9,334 nucleotides of DNA from an uncultured Planctomycetaceae bacterium (GTDB taxonomy: Bacteria > Planctomycetota > Planctomycetia > Pirellulales > UBA1268), in NCBI GenBank assembly GCA_937926325.1, contig CALAZQ010000231.1:1-9334 (forward strand). Direction: 5' to 3'. Positions 1 through 7,194 of the stretch are shown piece by piece (positions within the stretch are counted from its first letter, which is position 1; each line of letters starts with the position of its first letter). Below the pieces are notes generated by a model that was not told where the DNA came from, did no database searches, and was given only the letters and a program-made list of their open reading frames with translations. Both the position numbers and the translations under genes were made by a program.

Positions 1-431
1 GCCGACTGAATCCGCTGGGTGGCGGCGGTGACGATCCGCAGGCCCTGCTCATAAAATTCCTGCGGATAGAGGCTGATGGTGTCGGCGATGATGATCACCT
101 GCGGATTGCTGCAGCGGTTCGGGTCGAGGCCCAGCGTGCCGGCTCCGCGGGTGACGATCAGCCGGATGTAGCCGTCCTCCAGTTTGTTGGCCGCCAGCGT
201 GTCGATCACTGCCTGGGCCATCGCCTCCTTGGCCAGCGGAATCTCCAGGCAGATCGCTCGGGCACTGGCCCAGAGCCGGTCGAGGTGGGCGTCGAGCCGG
301 AAGACCCGGCCGGCATAGCTCCGCAGCCCCTCAAAAACACCGTCACCGTAAAGCAACCCGTGGTCAAAAACACTGATTCGCGCCTCGGCCTCCGGCACAA
401 GCCGGTCGTTCATGAAGATGGTGCGTGACAT
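1..431 (-). CDS. ilvE: Class IV aminotransferase, probably branched-chain amino acid aminotransferase (partial, C-terminus outside window)
   Basis: This is the N-terminal 143 residues of a PLP-dependent fold-type IV transaminase; the gene runs off the left edge. The family transfers the amino group between branched-chain amino acids and 2-oxoglutarate in the cytoplasm, the last step of Ile/Leu/Val synthesis. The sequence shows the family opening: MSRTIFMNDRLVPE, then FDHGLLYGDGVFEGLR at residues 22-37. FRLDAHLDRLWASA follows at 44-57, where Arg52 aligns with the arginine that binds the PLP phosphate. IRLIVTRG and a GLDP segment come later. The catalytic lysine lies beyond the edge. The ATG at 429-431 is chosen because MSRTIF matches the usual family start. 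A second ATG lies six codons in, and neither has a clear Shine-Dalgarno site. D-amino acid transaminase or aminodeoxychorismate lyase share the fold, but the FEGLRSY segment favours BCAT. The gene follows the LolD-like gene on the same strand, separated by 142 nt containing a structured repeat. Confidence 0.87.
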   Translation of the reverse strand, partial: MSRTIFMNDRLVPEAEARISVFDHGLLYGDGVFEGLRSYAGRVFRLDAHLDRLWASARAICLEIPLAKEAMAQAVIDTLAANKLEDGYIRLIVTRGAGTLGLDPNRCSNPQVIIIADTISLYPQEFYEQGLRIVTAATQRIQS

Positions 432-459
432 CGGCGGTGCTTTCAATATGGAGGAGCGA

Positions 460-545
460 GGACGCGAGGCGAGGAGGTCGGCGAACGCTCGAGGAGCATA
501 CGGCCGCCGCGGCCGTCGCGACGAGACTTTTGCCGCCTCCGAAGC
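460..545 (-). repeat. Structured intergenic repeat, copy 1 (about 86 nt)
   Basis: Read on the minus strand, this stretch shares two blocks with 5043-5128 read on the plus strand. The first contains GGCAAAAGTCTCGTCGCG and the second contains CTCCTCGAGCGTTCGCCG. A 19-nt segment between them differs in sequence but not in length. Here that segment forms a 6-bp hairpin (ACGGCC at 500-505 with GGCCGT at 511-516). Next to it a second hairpin is formed by the block around CTCGAG (485-489 with 495-499); its G-T wobble pairs only in minus-strand RNA. The element begins about 28 nt downstream of the LolD-like stop codon, in the sense direction. There is no T-tract, so it is not a classical terminator. 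Function is unknown; it resembles a dispersed REP-like or small structured element. Confidence 0.75.
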
Positions 546-573
546 TGGCCACCACCCCCCCGTTATCCTAGGT

Positions 574-1300
<727 letters not shown>

Positions 1301-1308
<8 letters not shown>

Positions 1309-2899
1309 GCCGCAGGGCCTCCACTGCATGCAGCCGGGCGGCTCGCACCGCCGGCAGGACGCTTGAGCCGACGGCGATCGCCACGGCGCCGACAATGATC
1401 CAACTGATTGTTGCCGGGTTGACGATCGTCGGAATCTGAAAGAAGTAATAGATCGAGGGGTCAAAGACCCGAGCCCCGGTACACCACTCGACCGCCTGTC
1501 GGATCTGGTTGATGTTCCAGGTGATGCCCAGGCCCAGGGCCAGCCCCGCCCCTGCGCCAACCAAGCCCAGGAACAGCCCGTAGCCGAGGAAGATACCGGC
1601 AATCCCCGTGGCGGTCGCCCCGAGTGCCTTGAGGATGCCGATGTCACGGGTCTTCTCGACCACGATCATGAAGAAGATTGCCAAGATACCGAAGCCGGCT
1701 ACGGCAATGATCAAGAACAGCAGGATGTTGAGCACCGCCATCTCCATATCGACCGCCGAAAGCAGCGGCCCCTGCTTGTCCCGCCAGGTGGCGATCGCGT
1801 AGAGGTCAGCCGGAAAGACCTTGCGGAGCCGATCGCGGACCTCGTTGAGATCGGCCCCCGGTTTGAGCCTGATCTGGATTGAGTTGACGCTGGGGATGCC
1901 GGTCTGGGGGTCGATCATTCCCCGCATCCGCTGCAGCGCGTCGATCGGCACGAAGACGAAGTTTGAGTCGTACTCGCTCATCTTGCTTTCGTAGAAGTCA
2001 ACGATGGTGAAGGTGTCACTGACCGCCTTCGGGGGCGTGCCGGCGGTGGGGAAGGTGATCTTCACGTCATCTCCCGGCAGCGTCAGGAACTGGTCGATGC
2101 CCTCCCGGTTGCGAAAGCTGGCTAGGCCGATGCCCGGCACGATGCCGGTGAACTGCTCCTTGGCCGGGTCCATGGTGCGACCCTGAGGCTCGGGCCGGGC
2201 CGCCTGAAACGGGTTCTGCCGGGGCAGATCGGCAGCAGCGGCGTCATCCGGCGGCTCGTCCTCACTGGTGGCAGCCAGGACGGCATCGACCTGCTGGTCA
2301 ACCGGTCGGGTGGGGCCGGCCTGGTCGGCCTGCGACTCCAGCCGCTGTTTCCAGAGCCGCTCCCGCTCGACCCGCATCCGGCGGTGCGGCCAGCCGGCAT
2401 GTTCCAGTGCCGGCCGGGTCGGGGTCTCGGTGGGGCTCTGGCTGTCGGTGGTGTCGTAGCCCCCCTCCCGCAGGTCAAACGAGAGCTGCTGCCGGTTGGC
2501 CGGATGTTGCAGGTACTGGCCAAAGTCGCTGACCTGGGCATGGGTGGCCGGGTCGATGCCAATAAACATCACCTGCCGGGTCACCCACTGGTTCCGGACC
2601 TGAAAGCTGAGCATCGCCGGCACCGCGACGGTTGGCGTCATCCCGGCAATCTGGTCGCCGGCTGCCCGCTTGATCTCTTCCATGTGCCAGACCGGGTCTT
2701 GAAAGCCGGAAAGTGAATGGCTTTCGAAGACGAGGTCCGACAAGATGCCGTGGATCCGCGTCTGCATCTCGTTGGAGAAGCCCGCCATCACCGCGTTGGT
2801 CACGATCATCGTGGCCACGCCGAGCGTCACGCTGATGACGCTGGCCAGGGCAATCCAGCGGGTGCGGAGATACCGCCAGCAGAGCAGCAGTTTGTACAT
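1301..2899 (-). CDS. LolC/LolE-family ABC transporter permease (FtsX fold) with a long extracytoplasmic insertion
   Basis: This 532-residue inner-membrane protein has the four-helix layout of lipoprotein-releasing permeases. TM1 spans about residues 16-38, a large periplasmic domain about 40-385, then TM2 388-415, TM3 432-462 and TM4 495-518. The conserved cytoplasmic coupling segment EKTRDIGILKALGAT is at 415-429, and the C-terminus VRAARLHAVEALRHE is typical. Family members are usually near 400-420 residues. The excess lies mainly in a hydrophilic stretch at about 145-245, rich in Asp, Glu, Gln, Pro and Arg and looking like a disordered linker plus short helix. Only one permease gene is present, so a homodimer (LolF/LolCE-like) with the coupled ATPase is expected. 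The start at 2897-2899 is the only sensible one (MYKLLLCWRYLRTRW), though no Shine-Dalgarno site is visible. It begins 17 nt after the lysS stop, so co-transcription with lysS is likely. Confidence 0.87.
1318..1322 (-). promoter_or_regulatory. Shine-Dalgarno site of the LolD-like gene
   Basis: GGAGG on the minus strand lies 9 nt before the ATG at 1308, inside the last codons of the permease gene. It decides the start in favour of 1308 over the internal ATG at 1272. Confidence 0.7.
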
Positions 2900-2916
2900 G
2901 GCGGTGGATCGCGGCG

Positions 2917-4413
2917 TCAGCCGCCGTGGGGGCGGTGGATGGGGAACAGGATCACGTCGCGGATCGAGGCGGCCTGGGTCAGGAACATCACCAGCCGGTC
3001 GATGCCGATGCCGAGGCCGCCGGCCGGTGGCATGCCGTGCCGCAGGGCCTTGATGAAGTCGGTGTCCATGCGGGCCATCGACTCATCCTCCGGCAGGCCG
3101 GCCAGTTGGGTCCGGAACAGCTCTTCCTGCAGGTCGGGATCGTTGAGTTCGGTGTAGGCGTTGGCCAACTCCATGCCAGCGACATACAGCTCAAACCGCT
3201 CGGCGATGGTGGGAGCAGCGGCCTTCCGCTTGGTGAGTGGGCAGACGGCAGCGGGATAGTCGATGACGAAGATCGGCCCGGAGAGGGTCTTTTCGACCGT
3301 CGCCTCAAAGAGCTCGCTCTTGATGACATCAGGGTGCCGGCCAGCCGTCTCAATCTCATGGCGGGCCGCCACGGTAGCGATACTGGCCGGATCGGCCGGG
3401 TCGCAGCCGGTCACCTCGGCCAGCAGATCGTCATACCGCTTCCGTGGAAAGGGCGGCTTCAGGCTGACCTCGTGGCCCATCCAGCTGAAGGTCTCAGGGG
3501 CTCCAGCCGCCTGGCCCGCAGCGATCAAAATCGCTTCGGTGAGATCCATCATCGTGCCGTAGTCGCCGTAGGCCTCGTAGGCCTCGAGCATGGTGAACTC
3601 GGGGTTGTGCCGCGGGCTGATGCCCTCGTTGCGATAGACGCGGCCGAGTTCAAAGACCCGCTCCATGCCACCGACCAGCAGCCGCTTCAGGTGCAGCTCG
3701 AGCGCGATCCGCAGCACCAGGGGCATGTCGAGGGCGTTGTGGTGGGTCTTGAACGGCCGGGCGGCAGCCCCGCCGGCGGTCTCTTGCAGGGTCGGCCCCT
3801 CGACCTCGAGATAGCCGCGGTCGGTCAGGGTCTGGCGGATCGCCGCGATGATCCGGCTGCGGGCGACAAACCGGTCGCGGACGCCCTCACCGTGGATCAG
3901 GTCGAGGTACCGCATCCGCTGCCGCAGTTCCGGATCGACCAGCCCGTGGTATTTGTCGGGCGGGGTTTCCAACGACTTGGTGAGGAACGTCAGGCCGCTG
4001 GCAAAGACCGTCATCTCGCCTGAGTTGGAATAGCCCAGCCGGCCTTCGACGCCGATGATGTCGCCCAGGTCGAGGCAGCCGACAACCGGCCAGGCCTCGG
4101 GGCCGACCTGCTTCTTGCCGATCATCACCTGGATCCGGCCGGTGCGATCGACCAGATCGAGAAAGACCAGCCGGCCGGCGTTCCGCAGCAGCATGATCCG
4201 GCCGGCTACCCGCACCGTCGGCCCGTCGTCGGCAGCCTGATCAAGGGCCTCGCCCTCGGTCCGCACAGCGGCGATTGCAGCAGCATCGTCAAACCGCTGG
4301 CCCCAGGGATCGATGCCGAGTTCACCGAGCTTCGCCAACTTGTCGCGGCGGGCCTGTTCGAGGGCGGTGGCGGTAGTGGCGGGGGTGGGAGCAGGCGGGG
4401 AAGCGTCGGGCAT
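2917..4413 (-). CDS. lysS: Lysyl-tRNA synthetase, class II
   Basis: This 498-residue cytoplasmic enzyme charges tRNA-Lys. The N-terminal OB-fold anticodon-binding domain spans about residues 60-165 (VRVAGRIMLLRNAGRLVFLD, then the IGVEGRLGYSNSGEMTVFA segment). The class II catalytic domain follows, with the LysRS signature GGAAARPFKTHHNALD, motif 2 around FELGRVYRNEGISPRHNPEF, and motif 3 GLGIGIDRLVMFLT near the C-terminus. The usual LRIAPEL segment reads LRIALEL here, with Leu replacing Pro; this may be a clade feature. The frame stays open upstream to 4509, but the ATG at 4411-4413 (MPDASPPAP) gives the normal family length of about 500. The preceding 32 residues look like translated leader, and no clear Shine-Dalgarno site is seen. 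It is the first gene of the minus-strand group lysS, permease, LolD. LysS beside Lol genes also occurs in some deltaproteobacteria. Confidence 0.95.
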   Translation of the reverse strand: MPDASPPAPTPATTATALEQARRDKLAKLGELGIDPWGQRFDDAAAIAAVRTEGEALDQAADDGPTVRVAGRIMLLRNAGRLVFLDLVDRTGRIQVMIGKKQVGPEAWPVVGCLDLGDIIGVEGRLGYSNSGEMTVFASGLTFLTKSLETPPDKYHGLVDPELRQRMRYLDLIHGEGVRDRFVARSRIIAAIRQTLTDRGYLEVEGPTLQETAGGAAARPFKTHHNALDMPLVLRIALELHLKRLLVGGMERVFELGRVYRNEGISPRHNPEFTMLEAYEAYGDYGTMMDLTEAILIAAGQAAGAPETFSWMGHEVSLKPPFPRKRYDDLLAEVTGCDPADPASIATVAARHEIETAGRHPDVIKSELFEATVEKTLSGPIFVIDYPAAVCPLTKRKAAAPTIAERFELYVAGMELANAYTELNDPDLQEELFRTQLAGLPEDESMARMDTDFIKALRHGMPPAGGLGIGIDRLVMFLTQAASIRDVILFPIHRPHGG

Positions 4414-4517
4414 CGCGGGTCTGCGGGCTAAGGGGGCTGAAACATGGAATCGTGCCGCCACTGCGGAAAGAATCAGTGTCGGTTGTCGGGCCGATTTCGA
4501 GAAGCCCAACTATCGCC

Positions 4518-4536
4518 AGCAGCTAGCAGCTAGCAG
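4518..4536. repeat. Short tandem repeat, heptamer AGCAGCT
   Basis: Two complete units and a partial third unit of AGCAGCT lie side by side. They contain GCTAGC and can form a 5-bp hairpin with a 3-nt loop. The repeat lies about 100 nt from each flanking start codon. Confidence 0.7.
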
Positions 4537-4624
4537 GCTGTGGCCACTGGTGGCCGTGGCGGCTTCCCGGTACAACCCGAAGGAAGAGGCAGAAGTGTGC
4601 TCAAACCGGCCCGCTGCTGCTGCC

Positions 4625-4629
4625 GGAGG
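4625..4629 (+). promoter_or_regulatory. Shine-Dalgarno site for the GTG start of the VOC gene
   Basis: GGAGG stands 8 nt before the GTG at 4638-4640. It is the reason for choosing this non-ATG start. Confidence 0.75.
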
Positions 4630-4637
4630 CTGTTTCA

Positions 4638-5015
4638 GTGACCCTTCCCATCCATCACCGGCCGACGCTGTTCAGCGTCGAATTGCGAACCTGCCACTGG
4701 GCCGAAATGGTCGAGTGGTACCGGCATGTTCTCGGCCTGCGGGTGCTGGTGCGAGTGGTGGATGATGGCTACGCCCTGTTTGAGGCGGGGGACACCCGGG
4801 TGGCGATCCTCAGCCGCGACAGTGCCGGCGAGGCGAGCGGCCGCTGGAGCCTTGGCTTTGAGGTGACCGATCTCGAGGCCGCTCACGTGCGACTGCGAGA
4901 AGCCGGGGCCGAACTCGTCGAGCCAAAGACCCATCCGGAGGGCTTCCGCGAACTGGTCACCGCCGATCCCGATGGCAACCGACTGCGGCTCTTCGCCTGG
5001 CCGACCGGCCACTAG
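4638..5015 (+). CDS. VOC (glyoxalase/bleomycin resistance/dioxygenase) superfamily protein
   Basis: This 125-residue soluble protein has the two beta-alpha-beta-beta-beta modules of the vicinal oxygen chelate fold. Module 1 covers LFSVELRTCHWAEMVEWY and HVLGLRVLVRV (about 11-60). Module 2 covers WSLGFEVTDLEAAHVRLREAG, then ELVTADPDGNRLRLF (about 70-119). Classical members bind a metal through His/Glu residues at fixed strand positions. Here the first His position looks like Ser13, and the Glu that usually follows DPDGNxx is Arg117. A canonical metal site is therefore probably missing, and binding or sequestering a small molecule is more likely than glyoxalase chemistry. The start is GTG, supported by a well-spaced GGAGG. 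It stands alone between divergent lysS and convergent DUF1559, with a structured repeat just after its stop. The substrate cannot be read from the sequence. Confidence 0.85.
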   Translation: MTLPIHHRPTLFSVELRTCHWAEMVEWYRHVLGLRVLVRVVDDGYALFEAGDTRVAILSRDSAGEASGRWSLGFEVTDLEAAHVRLREAGAELVEPKTHPEGFRELVTADPDGNRLRLFAWPTGH

Positions 5016-5042
5016 ACCGCATTCGGCCTCCGTGTATCGCCG

Positions 5043-5128
5043 GCTCTGGGGCGGCAAAAGTCTCGTCGCGGGGCGAGGATACGCCCAACGCTCCTCGAGC
5101 GTTCGCCGACCCCCGAGCCTCCCGTTCC
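5043..5128 (+). repeat. Structured intergenic repeat, copy 2 (about 86 nt)
   Basis: This copy matches 460-545 read on the opposite strand. The two constant blocks are identical over about 20 nt each (GGCAAAAGTCTCGTCGCG at 5053-5070; CTCCTCGAGCGTTCGCCG at 5091-5108). The variable 19-nt segment between them folds as GGGCG (5071-5075) with CGCCC (5082-5086). The neighbouring hairpin AACGCT (5087-5092) with AGCGTT (5098-5103) has a CCTCG loop. The 3' flank is also related (CGAGCCTCCCGTTCC here, CGCCTCGCGTCC in copy 1). The copy starts about 28 nt after the VOC stop codon, in the sense direction, the same placement as copy 1. It lies in the convergent spacer before the DUF1559 stop and has no T-tract. 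Confidence 0.75.
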
Positions 5129-5216
5129 TGGATTGCCTGATCGTGGCTACGGTTCACCCGGATGCGGGCTATGAGTCGCGGTCTGTGGGCGAGCGCACCA
5201 GCAGCCCGCCGGCCGC

Positions 5217-6119
5217 TCAGTCGGCGATCACCTCGCCGCCGGCCCGGGTGCCGAGGTGGGTGTAAGTCGTTGGATCGATCTCCTGATCGATCGGCCGCAC
5301 CGACCCGTCACACATCAGGAACAGGGCGAGGGTGTCATGCGCAGCCGAGACGTCCCGGTCGTCACTTTGCGGGCTGTTGGGCGTATGGCCAGTCTGGAAG
5401 AGCACCATGTGGCCGTGGTCGTCGGTGGGGTCAACATGGTCGCGGATGGCACCGCACCAGGCGGTCTCATACTCGAAGTGGTTGCCATGGTTGGCCGCTG
5501 CTCGGAACGGGCCGTTCTGGCGTTCCCCCAGCATCAAGGTCTTCGACAGGCCATCGGTAATCTCGGCCAGCCGGGTTTTGCTGTTGCGGCTGAAGACCCC
5601 ATCCCGCTGATCCTGGGTGGCGTCGAGGTCGGGCGGGCCAAAGTTGGCGGCGTAGCAGGCCATGGCGAACCGCTCGCCCGGTCCCATTTCGACATAGCCG
5701 GTCGGCGAGACGGTGTCGGTTGGACAGAGGAAAGCCGACAGGTGGGTTTCGCGGGGCAGCAGGTTGTCGGCGTCATACAGCGGCTTGGTGAAGTCGATCT
5801 GATCGTAGATCGCCGGCTCTTCAATCAGGGGCAGCAACAGGGTGCCCCAAGAGAAGCCCTTGGTGTTGCCGCTGTCTGACGCCTCATACTCATACCCCGT
5901 CGGCAGGTGCTTGCGGGCGGTTTCATAGTTGTGCATCGCCACGCCGAACTGCTTGAGATTGTTCTTGCAGCTGGTTAGCCGGGCCGACTCGCGGGCCTGC
6001 TGCACGGCCGGCAGCAGCATCGCCACCAGCACGCCGATGATGGCGATCACCACCAGCAGTTCGACAAGGGTAAAGGCGTCGCGCCGGGCCGCAGTGCGAT
6101 CAGTGGGTGTCATGCTCAT
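5217..6119 (-). CDS. DUF1559 domain-containing protein with prepilin-type N-terminus
   Basis: This 300-residue protein belongs to the large planctomycete family of pilin-like proteins. The type IV pilin-like leader is [20 protein letters not shown] at 12-31. Cleavage by a prepilin peptidase is expected between Ala15 and Phe16 (Ala replaces the usual Gly), and Glu20 is the conserved +5 glutamate. One hydrophobic helix (about 16-38) is followed by [21 protein letters not shown], typical of DUF1559. FLCPTD at 130-135, a DGVFSRNS segment at 173-180 and [13 protein letters not shown] at 187-199 follow. The C-terminal CDGSVRPI at 270-277 and [11 protein letters not shown] at 287-297 are also family hallmarks. 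The protein is probably anchored or assembled at the cell envelope; its role is unknown. The frame extends to 6197, but GGAGG at 6128-6132 fixes the start at 6119. That start lies inside the 3' end of the His-rich lipoprotein gene, so the two are probably co-translated. Confidence 0.93.
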   Translation of the reverse strand: MSMTPTDRTAARRDAFTLVELLVVIAIIGVLVAMLLPAVQQARESARLTSCKNNLKQFGVAMHNYETARKHLPTGYEYEASDSGNTKGFSWGTLLLPLIEEPAIYDQIDFTKPLYDADNLLPRETHLSAFLCPTDTVSPTGYVEMGPGERFAMACYAANFGPPDLDATQDQRDGVFSRNSKTRLAEITDGLSKTLMLGERQNGPFRAAANHGNHFEYETAWCGAIRDHVDPTDDHGHMVLFQTGHTPNSPQSDDRDVSAAHDTLALFLMCDGSVRPIDQEIDPTTYTHLGTRAGGEVIAD

Positions 6120-6291
6120 GGGTGTGTCCTCCCGCAGGAAAGTTGTCGTGCTGGTGGCCGTGCTCAATATCGGGCCCATGCACGTGATAGTGGGCATGCT
6201 GACGTTCGACCATCACCGGTCGGTCATCGGTAACGGACCCACTACAGCCCGAGAGCATAACGGCGGCACAGAGCATGAACCATCGATTCAT
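6100..6291 (-). CDS. Small histidine-rich lipoprotein
   Basis: This 63-residue protein has a signal peptide and lipobox. [13 protein letters not shown] precedes LSGC at 13-16, so Cys16 would be lipidated and the mature chain would be only 48 residues. That chain carries 11 histidines, mostly in alternating patterns ([23 protein letters not shown]), together with Asp and Glu. Such a composition commonly binds zinc, nickel or copper, which is an inference here. The stop codon lies 20 nt inside the DUF1559 gene, so the pair is a two-gene unit with overlapping frames. No Shine-Dalgarno site precedes the ATG at 6289-6291. A second ATG five codons later has none either and would leave a very short signal peptide. 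A 19-nt Fur-box-like sequence lies directly upstream. I recognise no named family. Confidence 0.75.
   Translation of the reverse strand: MNRWFMLCAAVMLSGCSGSVTDDRPVMVERQHAHYHVHGPDIEHGHQHDNFPAGGHTHEHDTH
6128..6132 (-). promoter_or_regulatory. Shine-Dalgarno site of the DUF1559 gene
   Basis: GGAGG on the minus strand is 8 nt before the ATG at 6119 and lies within the coding part of the upstream lipoprotein gene. It favours 6119 over the in-frame ATGs at 6179 and 6197. Confidence 0.75.
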
Positions 6292-6292
6292 G

Positions 6293-6311
6293 GAAAAAGT
6301 CTATCATTAGC
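6293..6311 (-). promoter_or_regulatory. Fur-box-like sequence upstream of the His-rich lipoprotein
   Basis: Read on the minus strand, GCTAATGATAGACTTTTTC agrees with the 19-bp enterobacterial Fur consensus at 14 positions by hand count. It ends one base before the start codon. It is an A+T-rich island in GC-rich DNA and might also hold a -10 element (TAATGA or TAGACT), with no matching -35 visible. The 156-nt spacer to the divergent methyltransferase gene shows nothing else clear. Confidence 0.3.
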
Positions 6312-6447
6312 TGGTTCCTCGCAGCAGCCGGTGAGCAGACTGTTCGAAATACGGTCGCAACTGTGTTCGGGCGGCTCCGCGTTCGAACCGGTGCGACTCC
6401 GATTGAGCATGAGCGGTCGACAAGTACCACCCCGGGTGACGTTTGGT

Positions 6448-7194
6448 ATGGCAAGGTCAGAACGTAGACGGAGGGGCGTCGGATACCGACTGGCAGCGAG
6501 CGGCATCTTGTTGCTCGTGGGCATCGGCCTGCCGGTCTCGGCCGCACCGCCGTCTGCGCCGGCCGAGGGCATCAACAGCAAGTTCCTCGACCCCACGCTC
6601 GATCCCCAGGAGTGGGTTGAGCGGTTCGAGGTGGAAAGCCGCGAGGTCTTTTATGCCCGTGAGGCAATCCTCGATGCCCTGAGTCTCAAGCCGGGGGATC
6701 GCATCGCCGATGTCGGCAGCGGCACGGGGGCGTTCCTGACGATGTTTTCCCGAGCGGTCGGGCCGGCTGGCCGGGTCTATGCCGTCGACATCTCACCGCG
6801 GCTGATCCAGTTCGTCGAAAAGCGGGTCCGCGAGGAAAAACTCGACAATGTTGCGGTGGTCCACTCGACGGCCACCTCGACCAGGCTTGCGCCGGGAAGT
6901 GTCGGCACCGTCTTCACCTGCGACACCTATCACCACTTCGAGCAGTACCCCGAGATGCTCGCCTCGATTCACCAGGCACTCGTGCCGGGTGGGCTGTTCG
7001 TGGTGGTCGATTTTGAGCGAATTGAAGGTGTCTCGCGGGAGTGGATCATGGGCCATGTCCGGGCCGGCAAGGAGACGGTGCGGCAGGAGATTGAGGCGGC
7101 CGGCTTCGAGTTTCTGGATGAGGTCGAGGTGCCGGCCTTCGCGGAGAACTATCTGCTGCGGTTCCGCCGGCCGGTAGGATCAGCCGCACAGTGA
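6448..7194 (+). CDS. Class I SAM-dependent methyltransferase with an N-terminal signal sequence
   Basis: This 248-residue Rossmann-fold methyltransferase has a basic stretch (RSERRRRG), a hydrophobic core at about 14-30 (LAASGILLLVGIGLPV) and a plausible signal peptidase site after VSA (residue 32). The protein may therefore be exported or membrane-anchored. SAM-binding motif I is IADVGSGTG at 86-94, the following acidic strand is VYAVDIS at 110-116, and YHHFEQYPEMLASIHQALVPGG at 161-182 is the motif IV/V region. DFERIEGVSREW and a C-terminal NYLLRFRR strand complete the fold. The FEVESREVFYARE segment before motif I is shared with a group of bacterial proteins that often carry signal peptides. 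The start at 6448 is supported by GGGTGA 8 nt upstream; an in-frame ATG at 6409 would add 13 residues. The stop overlaps the permease start. The substrate is unknown. Confidence 0.85.
   Translation: MARSERRRRGVGYRLAASGILLLVGIGLPVSAAPPSAPAEGINSKFLDPTLDPQEWVERFEVESREVFYAREAILDALSLKPGDRIADVGSGTGAFLTMFSRAVGPAGRVYAVDISPRLIQFVEKRVREEKLDNVAVVHSTATSTRLAPGSVGTVFTCDTYHHFEQYPEMLASIHQALVPGGLFVVVDFERIEGVSREWIMGHVRAGKETVRQEIEAAGFEFLDEVEVPAFAENYLLRFRRPVGSAAQ

Larger units (their letters stand above)
4414..4637. promoter_or_regulatory. Divergent intergenic spacer between lysS and the VOC gene
   Basis: This 224-nt spacer must hold the promoters of both flanking genes, but no convincing -35/-10 pair stands out on either strand. 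Visible structure consists of a tandem heptamer AGCAGCT (2.7 copies, 4518-4536) that can fold as GCTAG-CAG-CTAGC (4522-4534), then an inverted repeat GGCCAC-TG-GTGGCC (4542-4555). Either could be an operator for the divergent pair; nothing in the sequence proves it. I see no T-box features upstream of lysS. Confidence 0.45.

Noticed and set aside
460..545. Interpretation of the repeat as a classical intrinsic terminator
   Set aside because: Neither copy has a T-tract after its hairpins, so only a processing or stability role, or an unrelated one, is left open.
2926..4023. Plus-strand 365-codon open frame opposite lysS
   Set aside because: It is the complement of a clear LysRS with no domain or ribosome site of its own. 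High GC produces long antisense frames here.
4414..4500. Possible T-box or other amino-acid-sensing leader before lysS
   Set aside because: No specifier loop, T-box sequence or terminator/antiterminator pair is visible, and the region is short.
5256..5879. Plus-strand 207-codon open frame opposite DUF1559
   Set aside because: It is antisense to a well-supported DUF1559 gene and has no independent support.
6380..6412. tRNA T-arm-like sequence (TTCGAACC, then TGCGACTCC) upstream of the methyltransferase
   Set aside because: The flanking bases do not form a complete T stem, and no acceptor, D or anticodon arm can be built around it.
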